From assembly GCF_003946095.1 (NCBI RefSeq), contig NZ_RHOD01000018.1:1-57655 (forward strand): DNA of 57,655 nucleotides, in the 5' to 3' direction. Source of the DNA: Levilactobacillus lindianensis (GTDB taxonomy: Bacteria; Bacillota; Bacilli; Lactobacillales; Lactobacillaceae). The translations under genes and the position numbers were made by a program. Numbering within the stretch: the first letter of the stretch is position 1; every line of letters begins with the position of its first letter. The notes below the pieces were generated by a model, which ran no database searches, was not told the origin of the DNA, and saw nothing but the letters and a program-made list of their open reading frames with translations. Positions 18,951 through 28,956 of this stretch are shown piece by piece.

Positions 18951-20147
18951 GTGCAAGAGATTCACATTGATAATAGTAATGCCGTCCGGGAAATCTACCT
19001 GGACAATGCCGCCACCACACCGATGGCGCCAGAAGTTTTAAATGAGATGGTTGATAAGATGGCAAATGTTTACGGAAACGCGTCGACTCTGTACGGTTTA
19101 GGTCGGCAGGCGCACACCGTGATGGAAAACAGCCGGCAGGTCATTGCGAACAGCATTAACGCTGCCAGTGATGAAGAGATCATCTTTACCAGTGGTGGGA
19201 GCGAGAGTGACAACACCGCTGTGACCCAAACGGCCATTGCCCGTCAGAGCCTGGGAAAGCACATTATCACCACGGCTATCGAACATGAAGCCATTTTAAA
19301 GCCCCTGCACGCGTTGGAGGAGCAGGGGTTTGACGTGACCTATCTGCCCGTCGATGAGCACGGTCGGATCAGCCTGGATGACTTCAAGGCGGCCTTGCGT
19401 GATGACACGATTCTCGTGACCATCATGATGGGAAACAATGAGGTCGGAAGCCGGATGCCGATTCATGAGATTGGTGAGATCTTAAAGGATCACCAAGCCT
19501 GGTTCCACACCGATGCGGTGCAGGCCTACGGGTCACTCGACATCGACGTGCAACGTGATCACATTGACCTGTTGTCGACGTCGGCTCACAAGATTAATGG
19601 GCCTAAAATGATTGGCTTTCTTTACAAACGTGAAGGGGTCAATTTCCCTAGTCTGATCAAGGGTGGGGACCAAGAAGAGAAGCGTCGGGCTGGTACCGAA
19701 AATGTTCCAGCTATTGCAGGAATGGCAACGGCAGCGAAGCTGTTAACGGCGGACGTTAAGGCCGAGAAGCGGGCACGTTTCCATGGCTTCAAGGAGCAAG
19801 TCGTGGCCGGGTTAACTGCCAACGGCGTGGACTTTGCGATCAATGGCTCTCTCGAAGGTGACAACCTAGAGCACGTCTTAAACATTTGGATTAAGGGTGT
19901 CTCTACCTATGTCATGCAGACCAATCTAGACTTGGCCGGTATTGCCGTTTCTGGGGGATCAGCCTGCACGGCGGGGTCGATCGAACCCTCACATGTGCTG
20001 ACCGCCATGTTTGGCGCGGACAGCCCACGGATTGCTGAGTCCATTCGGTTATCCTTTGGGGCCCAAACGACGAGTGCCGATATTGACGCCTTTATCAAGA
20101 ACGTCAGTGCCATCGTCAAAAGACTTTCAAAGAATGAGGTGAAGTAG
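18951..20147 (+). CDS. iscS: Cysteine desulfurase (IscS/NifS family)
   Basis: This PLP enzyme removes sulfur from cysteine as a persulfide. EIYLDNAATTPMAPEVL opens the fold, K214 in SAHKINGPK is the PLP lysine, and C339 in SGGSACTAGS is the catalytic cysteine. The start is GTG 18951, with AGGAGG 8 bases upstream. It is followed by a DUF1831 gene and mnmA. In Firmicutes, desulfurases beside mnmA supply sulfur for tRNA 2-thiouridine, and that is the likely main role here. The length of 398 residues is slightly long at the N-terminus. Confidence 0.95.
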   Translation: MQEIHIDNSNAVREIYLDNAATTPMAPEVLNEMVDKMANVYGNASTLYGLGRQAHTVMENSRQVIANSINAASDEEIIFTSGGSESDNTAVTQTAIARQSLGKHIITTAIEHEAILKPLHALEEQGFDVTYLPVDEHGRISLDDFKAALRDDTILVTIMMGNNEVGSRMPIHEIGEILKDHQAWFHTDAVQAYGSLDIDVQRDHIDLLSTSAHKINGPKMIGFLYKREGVNFPSLIKGGDQEEKRRAGTENVPAIAGMATAAKLLTADVKAEKRARFHGFKEQVVAGLTANGVDFAINGSLEGDNLEHVLNIWIKGVSTYVMQTNLDLAGIAVSGGSACTAGSIEPSHVLTAMFGADSPRIAESIRLSFGAQTTSADIDAFIKNVSAIVKRLSKNEVK

Positions 20148-20148
20148 C

Positions 20149-20493
20149 ATGTTATTTAAGAAAGAAATGCAAGTTGATGGGGATACGGACGTTTACGAAT
20201 TACATCCCAACATCAAGGCCTATGCCTTAAAGGATGTGGGCTTCCAGGTTTCCAACGCGGGTAACTACACGTTGGAACGTTCGGTGGATCCGACCTCACC
20301 CTACAACAAAAATCAGATGCTCAAGGTCGTTGTTTCTAAGGACCTGAGTGGGTTTAAGATGTCGACGACGAACGCTTCCGGTAATGCCCGCGTTAACATC
20401 TTCAAGGGTCTCCATGCCGAGGGTAATGTGGAACAGTATCACTTCATCATCCAGAACCTCCTGGATCGTGAGATTTTACAAAAAAAGGCGTAG
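20149..20493 (+). CDS. DUF1831 family protein
   Basis: This 114-residue soluble protein matches the small DUF1831 family of lactobacilli by its opening (MLFKKEMQVDGD), ALKDVGFQVSNAGNYTLERS and YHFIIQNLLDREIL. The function is not established. The gene starts one base after the iscS stop and ends before mnmA, an arrangement seen in relatives. That hints at a part in tRNA thiolation, but this is inference from position only. Confidence 0.85.
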   Translation: MLFKKEMQVDGDTDVYELHPNIKAYALKDVGFQVSNAGNYTLERSVDPTSPYNKNQMLKVVVSKDLSGFKMSTTNASGNARVNIFKGLHAEGNVEQYHFIIQNLLDREILQKKA

Positions 20494-20499
20494 AGCCAA

Positions 20500-20538
20500 A
20501 AAAATTGGCGTTCTCAATCACTGGGGACGTCAATTTTT
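20500..20538 (+). terminator. Rho-independent terminator after DUF1831
   Basis: AAAAATTGGCG (20500-20510) can pair with CGTCAATTTTT (20528-20538) with one mismatch or wobble, and the right arm ends in T5. It separates iscS-DUF1831 from mnmA. Confidence 0.6.
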
Positions 20539-20590
20539 ATGTCGGATGGGTCGGCTAAAATGGCGGCTGGCGTGAAAAGATACGCCAGGC

Positions 20591-20619
20591 TTGCAATCAC
20601 CGGGTAAAATAGGTAAACT
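20591..20619 (+). promoter_or_regulatory. mnmA promoter
   Basis: TTGCAA (20591-20596), a 17-bp spacer and TAAACT (20614-20619). A CTGGCGT/ACGCCAG hairpin (20567-20588) lies immediately upstream. Confidence 0.6.
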
Positions 20620-20621
20620 AG

Positions 20622-21818
<1,197 letters not shown>

Positions 21819-21826
21819 GCATAACT

Positions 21827-21862
21827 GGGATCTCTGTCATCACTGATGATGGGGGTCCTTTT
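21827..21862 (+). terminator. Rho-independent terminator of mnmA
   Basis: GGAtC..GTCATCA (from 21828) pairs imperfectly with TGATGgGGGTCC (to 21858), followed by TTTT. Confidence 0.55.
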
Positions 21863-21893
21863 GATTTACTGAGATTTTCGGGGAGTTGAGTCT

Positions 21894-21921
21894 TTGAAAA
21901 TCACGTGAAAACTGGCATAAT
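21894..21921 (+). promoter_or_regulatory. Promoter for the phosphatase-TPR-recD2 unit
   Basis: TTGAAA (21894-21899), a 16-bp spacer and CATAAT (21916-21921). It is the only good promoter in the gap after mnmA. Confidence 0.55.
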
Positions 21922-21958
21922 AGAACCTGTGTGTGCAGGTGATCGGAGGAGAGTCTGA

Positions 21959-22039
21959 TTGCCAGTACAGAATAGCGGTGCGGTTAGGGTCGCCAGGGAT
22001 TACGGATCGACCAACCGCCACGAGTTAACGTTTTTTTAA
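21959..22039 (+). CDS. Possible 26-codon leader peptide
   Basis: A TTG at 21959 is preceded by the strong ribosome site GGAGGAGAG (AGGAG 21947-21951, 7-base spacing). It opens a frame of 26 codons, beginning MPVQNSGAVRV and ending RHELTFF, with its stop at 22037-22039. Within it, GCGGTTagGGTCG (21980-21992) pairs with CGACCAACCGC (22008-22018). The frame sits in the leader of the phosphatase gene. It could be a regulatory leader peptide or a chance frame under a stray SD. Confidence 0.35.
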   Translation: MPVQNSGAVRVARDYGSTNRHELTFF

Positions 22040-22082
22040 TCAAAATTCAATTGTGGCATCAGAGAAAGTGAGGCACCAAGTT

Positions 22083-22742
22083 TTGAAATTATACTTTGTT
22101 CGGCATGGTAAGACGCAGTGGAATCTAGAGGGGCGGTTTCAGGGTGCTGGTGGCGATTCTGAGCTACTAACGGCAAGTTACCAGCAAATGATTCAGGTGG
22201 GGCGCTACCTGCGTCCTGTTGCCTTTCAGCACGCTTACGCTAGTCCCATCAAACGTGCTCGGGTGACTGCCCAACGCATCATTAAGGCCGCCCATCAACG
22301 GGTGCCATTGACTTTACTGAGCCAATTGGAGGAATTTCATCTGGGGAAGCTTGAAGGGATGGCCTTTGCGGACGCCCAACAACAATTTCCAGAGGAACTC
22401 GCGGCCTTTCGCGAGCATCCCGACCAGTATCGGACGGATCGGATTGGTGGCGAGACCTTTGAAGAGGTCATTGCCCGGATGACCCCGGCGATTCGGCGGA
22501 TTGTGGCAGCCAACGATGATCCTCAGGCTAACGTCTTAATCGTCAGCCACGGGGCGGCACTGAATGCAGAAATCAATGCCTTATTAGGCACGCCGATCGC
22601 GGATCTGAGAAAACGTGGTGGGTTACGAAATACCAGTTTGACGGTGTTGGAGACCACGGATGGTGGGCAAACCTTTAACCTGTTAGACTGGAACAATACA
22701 AGTTTTCTGACGGCGCAAGCGACGCCGACGGATACAATTTAG
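22083..22742 (+). CDS. Histidine phosphatase (phosphoglycerate mutase-like) family protein
   Basis: The enzyme belongs to the histidine phosphatase superfamily, with the phosphohistidine motif YFVRHGKTQWN, ASPIKRARVTAQ and the second catalytic histidine in VLIVSHGAALN. The substrate is not predictable. It is not a glycolytic mutase by length or motif context. I prefer TTG 22083 (MKLYFVRHGK), which matches relatives and has GAGG 9 bases upstream. GTG 22053 or 22068 would add an unconserved tail. It starts the run into the TPR gene and recD2. Confidence 0.85.
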   Translation: MKLYFVRHGKTQWNLEGRFQGAGGDSELLTASYQQMIQVGRYLRPVAFQHAYASPIKRARVTAQRIIKAAHQRVPLTLLSQLEEFHLGKLEGMAFADAQQQFPEELAAFREHPDQYRTDRIGGETFEEVIARMTPAIRRIVAANDDPQANVLIVSHGAALNAEINALLGTPIADLRKRGGLRNTSLTVLETTDGGQTFNLLDWNNTSFLTAQATPTDTI

Positions 22743-22750
22743 GTGGCACA

Positions 22751-23446
22751 ATGACTGAAAAAAAGCAGGGCCGAGAACGGGACCGTAAAAAAGAACGTTC
22801 AGAACAGATGGTTCATAAATTAGTGCAACATATTGATAGTCATCCCGGGGATGCCGACGCCTACTATGAGTTGGCCACGGTCCTGGTTGACTTGAATTCG
22901 TTTGACCAAGCCGAGGAGCTCCTGATGAAGGCGCTGGGGTTATTTGCGACGCAACCAGAAACCGTCGAGAAATTACACTATGGGTTAGGGAACGTCTACT
23001 ACGCGGCCCAGGAATATCCCAAGGCAATCGCGCAGTTCGACCAGTTGAGTCAACATCTCAAGGGAGCCGGATATCTGATGGTGGCGCAGAGCTACATGGC
23101 AAGTGGAGACCACAAGCGGGCTCTGGTCTTTGCCTTAACGGCTTTGGCGAGTCAGCCCCAAGATACGGCGACCCTCCAACTCGTGGCGGAGAACTTGTTA
23201 GCGTTGGGAAACATGGCCCAGGCGGCGACATACTACGACCAGTTGTTAGCGCTTGTTCCCGACAGTGGCCGGGCCAACTTTGACCGGGGGTTAGTGGCGA
23301 TGGTCCAGGGAGAACCCTATCAGGCCTACTTTGATCAGGCCAAACGAGAAGATCCAGCTTATTATGAAAAGGGTCAGCAGCGGCTGGCCGACATCGAACG
23401 ATTCGTCCAAACCCAACGGGGAGCGGACCAGGACAAAGACAAGTAG
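22751..23446 (+). CDS. Tetratricopeptide repeat protein
   Basis: After a short charged N-terminus (KKQGRERDRKKERSEQ), TPR-like helical pairs cover the rest of the protein: DADAYYELATVLVDLNSFDQ, KLHYGLGNVYYAAQEYPKAI, YLMVAQSYMASGDHKRALVF and LVAENLLALGNMAQAATYYD. Such repeats mediate protein contacts. The partner is unknown. There is no signal peptide or membrane segment, so it is cytoplasmic. It is conserved directly upstream of recD2 in lactobacilli and begins 8 bases after the phosphatase stop. Confidence 0.88.
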   Translation: MTEKKQGRERDRKKERSEQMVHKLVQHIDSHPGDADAYYELATVLVDLNSFDQAEELLMKALGLFATQPETVEKLHYGLGNVYYAAQEYPKAIAQFDQLSQHLKGAGYLMVAQSYMASGDHKRALVFALTALASQPQDTATLQLVAENLLALGNMAQAATYYDQLLALVPDSGRANFDRGLVAMVQGEPYQAYFDQAKREDPAYYEKGQQRLADIERFVQTQRGADQDKDK

Positions 23447-23464
23447 CGCAAGGAGGCTGACAGC

Positions 23465-25984
23465 ATGACCACCGAATCAATGGATTTACTAGCGGGCGAC
23501 CAGGGATCGCAGGCCGACTATGTGGTGGGCACCGTCAGCGCCATTTTCTTCACGAGTCAGGATAGTTTTTACAAGGTCATGTTGGTGAAGGTTTCGGAGA
23601 CCAGTCTGGACTGGCACGAGGATGAAATCGTGGTGACGGGGAATTTTGCCGACATCAAGGACGATGTGACCTATCGCTTCACTGGTAAGCGCGTCGAACA
23701 TCCCAAGTATGGGGTCCAGTTTCAAGCGGATAATTATCAGAATGAAACGCCAACTTCGCGTAGCGGGGTGATCGCCTATCTCAGTGGTCCGGATTTTCCG
23801 GGATTAGGGAAGAAGACTGCCGAGAAGATCGTCGACGCCTTAGGAACCAACGCAATTGAACTTATTTTAGACGATAGTAACGTGTTGGCCCCCTTGGGAC
23901 TGTCACCGAAGATTGTGGCGACCCTAGTGAGTCAATTGCAAACGAATAATGGAATGGAACAGATCATTATCGGCCTCAATAGCTATGGCTTCGGGAGTAC
24001 CTTGGCGGCGGCAATCTATAACCGTTACCAGGAAAAGACCCTGGACGTCATTCACGAGAACCCGTACCAGTTGGCCGAGGAGATTACCGGGGTGAGCTTC
24101 AAGCGAGCCGATCAGATCGCCACCCAATTAGGTTATGCTGCCGATCGCCCGGAGCGCTTGCAAGCCGGGTTGCTTCAGACACTGACGGACCTGTCCGTGG
24201 CCAACGGCGATACCTTTACGACGGCAAAGCCCCTGTTGAATCAGGCGTTGAGTCTGTTGGAAAATTCCCGCAACGTGCGGTTGAATCCGCAGGCCTTGGC
24301 GGACCAGCTTCTGGAGTTGGCTAAACAACAGAAGGTTGTGGGCGATGACCAGCGGATCTACCTCAAAGCCTTGTATGATGCAGAATGGCAGGTGGCCGAA
24401 CACCTTCAACGACTTCTGCAGGCGGATACGTCGCAACATGATTACGATGAACAGAGCATTGCCAAGCAGATTCGACTCGTTGAAAAGCAATTAGACATTG
24501 TCTACGACGAGTCACAAACGGCAGCTCTGGCGGCGGCTGTACAGGCCAAAATTCTGCTATTAACCGGGGGACCTGGGACCGGGAAAACGACAATCATCCG
24601 GGGCCTGGTCCAACTGTATGCCCGGCTCAATGATTATTCTTTAGATATTAACGACTACAAGGATCAACCGTTTCCTATTCTGTTGGCGGCACCAACTGGT
24701 CGAGCGGCCAAACGGATGAGTGAAGCCACCGGGTTACCGGCCAGTACGATTCACCGGCTGCTCGGTCTGACGGGTCGTGAGGCCGATCTGGACGCCGCGG
24801 CGACCAAGGATCTTGAGGGCGGGCTCTTAATTGTCGACGAGGTATCAATGGTTGACGTCTATCTGATGAAGACGCTACTACGGGCAGTGCCCGTGGGAAT
24901 GCAGGTCATCTTGGTCGGGGATAAGGATCAACTGCCGTCGGTGGGGCCGGGGCAGGTCTTTCATGACCTCTTAGCCAGTCAACAATTGAAAAAAATTCAG
25001 TTAGATACCATTTATCGGCAAGGGGATGGGTCGTCGATTATTCCTTTGGCCCATGCGATTAAGGACGGTCGGTTGCCTGCTGACTTTACCCAGAATCAAA
25101 AGGACCGGTCGTTCATCGCTTGTCGCACCAACCAGGTTGAGAGTGTCATCGATCAAGTCGTTGCCAAGGCCCATGCCAAGGGCTTCACGGCCAGTGATAT
25201 TCAAGTCTTGGCGCCCATGTATCGGGGGGCGGCTGGGATCGATCGCTTGAACGTGGTTCTGCAAGATATCTTGAATCCCCGCAAATCGGAACGGCAGAAG
25301 CAGGTGGAATTTCGCCAGCAGCAGTTCCGTATCGGAGACAAGGTGTTACATCTGGTGAATAGCCCCGAAAACAACGTCTTCAATGGTGACATCGGGACGA
25401 TTACGGGGATTGACCTGGCGAGTGACAAGCACAGTAAGGTCAAGTCCGACCAACTCACGATCGCCTTTGAACAGACCGAGGTCACCTATGCGCGCAACGA
25501 CTGGAACCGGTTGACCTTGGCCTATTGCATGTCGATCCATAAGGCGCAAGGGTCCGAGTTCAAAATGGTGATTTTACCCATGGTGGCCCAGTACAATCGG
25601 ATGCTCCAGCGAAACCTACTGTATACGGCGATTACCCGGGCCGCGGATATGTTGATTCTACTGGGAGAGCCACAGGCCTTTGAGACCTGTGTTAAGAATC
25701 TTTCGGTGAACCGGCATACCACGTTGAGTGAACGGATTGCGACGGTCTTGGATCCGGACGGGGAACACACGCCAACACCGGTATCCAGCGCGGCGACGGA
25801 GCCTGCGAAGGCTGATGAATCAATGACGACAGCCGCACCAACGGCGGTACCCGCCGACTCACCAAAAGCAGAAGATCAGCCGGTGTCCAACCGCTTAACT
25901 CTGGCCATGATTACGGGTCGCCAGGTCGATCCCATGATAGGGATGACCGGTGTGACCCCGCAACAATTTATGGCAAAGCCCTAA
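23465..25984 (+). CDS. recD2: ATP-dependent RecD2-like DNA helicase
   Basis: RecD2 is an SF1B 5'-3' helicase that works without RecBC in Gram-positives, in repair and replication fork processing. An N-terminal OB-like domain and helix-hairpin-helix region (PGLGKKTAEKIVDALG) precede the helicase core. Walker A is GGPGTGKTT (368-376), Walker B is LLIVDEVSMVD, and motif VI is the C-terminal YCMSIHKAQGSEF and NLLYTAITRAADML. The last 80 residues are a low-complexity tail rich in A, P and T. AAGGAGG is upstream. Confidence 0.96.
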   Translation: MTTESMDLLAGDQGSQADYVVGTVSAIFFTSQDSFYKVMLVKVSETSLDWHEDEIVVTGNFADIKDDVTYRFTGKRVEHPKYGVQFQADNYQNETPTSRSGVIAYLSGPDFPGLGKKTAEKIVDALGTNAIELILDDSNVLAPLGLSPKIVATLVSQLQTNNGMEQIIIGLNSYGFGSTLAAAIYNRYQEKTLDVIHENPYQLAEEITGVSFKRADQIATQLGYAADRPERLQAGLLQTLTDLSVANGDTFTTAKPLLNQALSLLENSRNVRLNPQALADQLLELAKQQKVVGDDQRIYLKALYDAEWQVAEHLQRLLQADTSQHDYDEQSIAKQIRLVEKQLDIVYDESQTAALAAAVQAKILLLTGGPGTGKTTIIRGLVQLYARLNDYSLDINDYKDQPFPILLAAPTGRAAKRMSEATGLPASTIHRLLGLTGREADLDAAATKDLEGGLLIVDEVSMVDVYLMKTLLRAVPVGMQVILVGDKDQLPSVGPGQVFHDLLASQQLKKIQLDTIYRQGDGSSIIPLAHAIKDGRLPADFTQNQKDRSFIACRTNQVESVIDQVVAKAHAKGFTASDIQVLAPMYRGAAGIDRLNVVLQDILNPRKSERQKQVEFRQQQFRIGDKVLHLVNSPENNVFNGDIGTITGIDLASDKHSKVKSDQLTIAFEQTEVTYARNDWNRLTLAYCMSIHKAQGSEFKMVILPMVAQYNRMLQRNLLYTAITRAADMLILLGEPQAFETCVKNLSVNRHTTLSERIATVLDPDGEHTPTPVSSAATEPAKADESMTTAAPTAVPADSPKAEDQPVSNRLTLAMITGRQVDPMIGMTGVTPQQFMAKP

Positions 25985-26000
25985 AAGTCTGGCTTAAGCG

Positions 26001-26029
26001 TTGCGTTTACGGAAAAAGATTGCGATAAT
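26001..26029 (+). promoter_or_regulatory. Promoter of the prs paralogue
   Basis: TTGCGT (26001-26006), 17 bp, then TGcGATAAT with the extended -10 at 26021-26029. Confidence 0.55.
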
Positions 26030-26079
26030 ATAGGCAGTAAAATATAAACGAATTGTGGTGAACCCACTGGGAGGCTGTT

Positions 26080-27051
26080 ATGGCAGAACATGTCGAAGCT
26101 GGTAAAATGAAAGTCTTTGCGCTGAACTCTAACCGGCCACTTGCTGAAAAGATTGCGAAAGCCGCTGGTGTCACGCTCGGTAAGGCAACGATCAAACACT
26201 TTAGCGATGGCGAAATCCAGATTAGTATCGACGAAAGCATTCGAGGCGACAAACTCTTTATTATTCAATCCGTCTCGGATCCGGTGAACACCAATCTGAT
26301 GGAACTCTTAATCATGGTGGATGCTGCTCGACGGGCAAGTGCCGCTAAGATTAACGTCGTAATCCCGTATTACGGCTATTCACGTGCCGATCGCAAGGCC
26401 CGTTCACGTGAACCAATTACCGCAAAATTAATTGCATCATTGCTCCAAATGGATGGGGTTGATCGGGTGATTGCCCTGGATCTCCATGCCGCGCAATTAC
26501 AAGGTTTCTTCGATATTCCAGTTGACCATTTACAGAGTGATCACTTATTGACGAGTTACTTTGAAAAGAGTCCAGATCTCGTTGATGAAGACATCGTAGT
26601 CGTGGCTCCTGACCACGCGGGTGTCAGTCGAGCTCGGCGGTTAGCGGAATTATTAGGTGCCCCGATTGCCATTATTGACAACCGGACGGATACCGAGAAT
26701 GCGGCCCATCCGGATGCCGTGATTGGGGATGTCCGTGGCAAGCACGCCATCCTGGTTGATGATATTATTGACACGGCGTTACGGATTACGGTTTCGGCGG
26801 AGGCACTGATGGCAGCGGGTGCGGCAGATGTATATGCTTGTGCCACCCATGCCGTATTGTCCGGCGATGCGACGAAACGAATCAATGAGTCCTCATTGAA
26901 GAAAGTGGTCTTCACCGATTCGATTCAGTTGCCCGCAGAGAAGCAAAGTGATAAATTTGTGATCTTGTCGGTTGGCGACCTATTCGGCCAGGCCATCGAC
27001 TTGATTTACCATCAGGAACCGGTAGATTCATTGTTTCACCGGGTTCCCTAG
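26080..27051 (+). CDS. prs2: Divergent ribose-phosphate pyrophosphokinase paralogue
   Basis: The overall fold is PRPP synthetase, which makes PRPP from ribose 5-phosphate and [39 protein letters not shown] and [20 protein letters not shown] match. Two active-site elements do not. The catalytic flexible loop, IIDKRR in ordinary Prs, is [10 protein letters not shown] (198-207). The ribose 5-phosphate loop DDIIDTAGTI is [10 protein letters not shown] (228-236). DHAGVSR replaces DHGGVTR. A second, divergent prs copy is common in lactic acid bacteria. Whether this one is catalytic, altered in substrate use or regulatory cannot be told from sequence. GGGAGG is 7 bases before the ATG. Confidence 0.9.
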   Translation: MAEHVEAGKMKVFALNSNRPLAEKIAKAAGVTLGKATIKHFSDGEIQISIDESIRGDKLFIIQSVSDPVNTNLMELLIMVDAARRASAAKINVVIPYYGYSRADRKARSREPITAKLIASLLQMDGVDRVIALDLHAAQLQGFFDIPVDHLQSDHLLTSYFEKSPDLVDEDIVVVAPDHAGVSRARRLAELLGAPIAIIDNRTDTENAAHPDAVIGDVRGKHAILVDDIIDTALRITVSAEALMAAGAADVYACATHAVLSGDATKRINESSLKKVVFTDSIQLPAEKQSDKFVILSVGDLFGQAIDLIYHQEPVDSLFHRVP

Positions 27052-27077
27052 GCCTTAAACAATAGTGAGTTAGGACG

Positions 27078-27109
27078 AGAACCGTCACTCAGGTGATGGT
27101 TCTTGTTTT
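27078..27109 (+). terminator. Rho-independent terminator of prs2
   Basis: AGAACCGTCAC (27078-27088) pairs with GTGATGGTTCT (27093-27103) with one mismatch, then TGTTTT. The T run overlaps the oppA -35. Confidence 0.8.
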
Positions 27110-27132
27110 GTGATGATCTGGGATTTTATAGT
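27103..27132 (+). promoter_or_regulatory. oppA promoter
   Basis: TTGTTT (27103-27108), 18 bp, TATAGT (27127-27132). The -35 lies in the T run of the preceding terminator. Confidence 0.5.
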
Positions 27133-27163
27133 GACAATAAATGATTGAGGAGTGACTAAAATT

Positions 27164-28810
27164 TTGAAGGGTAAAAGAATTGTGGCCTTAATGGGCTTGA
27201 CGATGGTGGTTATTGGGGCGCTCAGCGCTTGTGGCCAGTCATCGTCATCTAAATCGACGGGGAAGTTAGCGAGCAAGCAAATCGTTAAGCTGGCAACGAA
27301 GTCAGAAGTGACGACGTTGGATGTGTCCAAGGCGTCGGACTCCACAAGTTTGACGCAGTTGTACCATACGCAAGAAGGGTTGTATCGCCTCGGCAAGAAT
27401 GAAAAGGTCATTAATGCCATGGCAACGAAGACCACGGTCAGCAAGGATGGGACGCAGTATACCTTTGACTTGCGGCACAATAACCGTTGGAACGATGGGA
27501 GCCGTGTGACTGCCAAGGACTATGTCTATTCATGGCAACGGACGGTTAACCCCAAAACGGCGGCGGAATATGCCTACCTCATGGCTGGAATTAAGAACTA
27601 TGATGAGATTCAGAGTGGTAAGCTCGCTCCCAGCCAATTGGGAGTAAAAGCCACTGGTAAGTATCAGTTACAGGTCACTTTGAGCAAGCCCGTGGCTTAC
27701 TTCAAGCTGTTATTGGCCTTCCCAACCTTCTTCCCGCAGGAACAAAGTATGGTTGAAAAGTATGGTAAGGACTACGGGCATGGGAGCGAGAAGACTGCCT
27801 ACGATGGGCCATTTACGATGACTAAGTGGCAGGGAACCGACCAAAGTTGGACCTTGGTTAAGAACCGTCATTTCTGGGACAAGAAGCAAATTACCCTGCA
27901 GCAGATGAAATTCCAAGTTGTGGCCGATCCTTCAACGGGACTGAGTCTCTACCAGAAGCACGAGCTGGACGCGACAACACTGGATGGCACGCAGGTGGCC
28001 AACTTAAAGAACAATCCAGCCATGAAGACTTATGTTGGTGGAACCATGTACTACATGCAGATGAACCAGAAGCATGTGAAGGCCTTAAAGAACGTTAAGG
28101 TGCGACGGGCGCTATCCTTAGCCATCAACAAGCAGCAGTTGGCGAAGAAGGTTCTACGGGATGGCTCACAGGCGCCCCAAGGGTTTGTCTCGAATAATCT
28201 GAGTCGTAACCCCAAGACCGATGTGGACTTTGCTAAGGATGCCTACGTGAAGGCTGGTGTGGCCTTTGATTTGAAGCAAGCCAAGAGCCTGATGAAAGCT
28301 GGCTTAAAGGAGAGCAAGACGGCCACGCTGGATCTTAGTCTGATGACCGACGATACTTCGGTAAGTAAGACGGTGGCCCAGTACATTCAGGCCGAATTGC
28401 AGAAGGTGCCTAACGTGAAGATTAGCATCCGCACGTTGCCTTACAAGACGCGGTTGAGCCGTTCAGCTGCCGGTGATTTCGATCTGGTGCTGACGAACTG
28501 GGGGGCCGACTTTGCGGACCCGATTAACTTCCTGTCACTGATGCAAACGGGGAATACCAACAACAATGGTGGGTTCTCGGATGCGACGTATGACAATGAC
28601 TTGAAACGTTCCGAAAATCAGGATGCCAACCAGCCAGCCGCACGTTACCAAGATTTGGTGCACGCTGAGAAGCGACTGATGACGCAGCAAGGGGTCATTC
28701 CATTGTATCAACCCGCAACTGTTGAAATGTGGAACACGAAGGTTTCCGGTTACGTTTGGAATCCAGCGGGGATGAGTCGTGGTTATCAATGGATGAAAGT
28801 TGAACAATAA
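27164..28810 (+). CDS. oppA: Oligopeptide ABC transporter substrate-binding lipoprotein
   Basis: An OppA-family solute-binding lipoprotein, held on the outer face of the membrane by a lipidated cysteine. The signal peptide KRIVALMGLTMVVIGALSAC ends in the lipobox LSAC. The SBP family 5 core follows (LRHNNRWNDGSRVTAKDYVYSW, here LRHNNRWNDG then VTAKDYVYSW). The start is unusual: GAGGAG (27147-27152) overlaps a GTG at 27152, so TTG 27164 (11-base spacing) is preferred, while an ATT at 27161 has better spacing. No permease or ATPase genes adjoin, so it must use a transporter encoded elsewhere. It has its own promoter and terminator. Confidence 0.93.
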   Translation: MKGKRIVALMGLTMVVIGALSACGQSSSSKSTGKLASKQIVKLATKSEVTTLDVSKASDSTSLTQLYHTQEGLYRLGKNEKVINAMATKTTVSKDGTQYTFDLRHNNRWNDGSRVTAKDYVYSWQRTVNPKTAAEYAYLMAGIKNYDEIQSGKLAPSQLGVKATGKYQLQVTLSKPVAYFKLLLAFPTFFPQEQSMVEKYGKDYGHGSEKTAYDGPFTMTKWQGTDQSWTLVKNRHFWDKKQITLQQMKFQVVADPSTGLSLYQKHELDATTLDGTQVANLKNNPAMKTYVGGTMYYMQMNQKHVKALKNVKVRRALSLAINKQQLAKKVLRDGSQAPQGFVSNNLSRNPKTDVDFAKDAYVKAGVAFDLKQAKSLMKAGLKESKTATLDLSLMTDDTSVSKTVAQYIQAELQKVPNVKISIRTLPYKTRLSRSAAGDFDLVLTNWGADFADPINFLSLMQTGNTNNNGGFSDATYDNDLKRSENQDANQPAARYQDLVHAEKRLMTQQGVIPLYQPATVEMWNTKVSGYVWNPAGMSRGYQWMKVEQ

Positions 28811-28843
28811 AAACGACTGACATGAAAGAAAGTTGAATGATTG

Positions 28844-28875
28844 AAAGTCCGGGTGAATTTGCCCGGACTTTTTTT
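28844..28875 (+). terminator. Rho-independent terminator of oppA
   Basis: AAAGTCCGGG (28844-28853) and CCCGGACTTT (28862-28871) pair perfectly, followed by T residues to 28875. Confidence 0.92.
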
Positions 28876-28914
28876 GTAAAATCAGCTTAGACCGGGCGCA
28901 AATTGAAATGGTCG

Positions 28915-28943
28915 TTGAAATTATCGGGAAAACATGTTATACC
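28915..28943 (+). promoter_or_regulatory. murQ promoter
   Basis: TTGAAA (28915-28920), 17 bp, TATACC (28938-28943). A CRE site follows 13 bases downstream. Confidence 0.5.
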
Positions 28944-28956
28944 TAACATAGTAATC

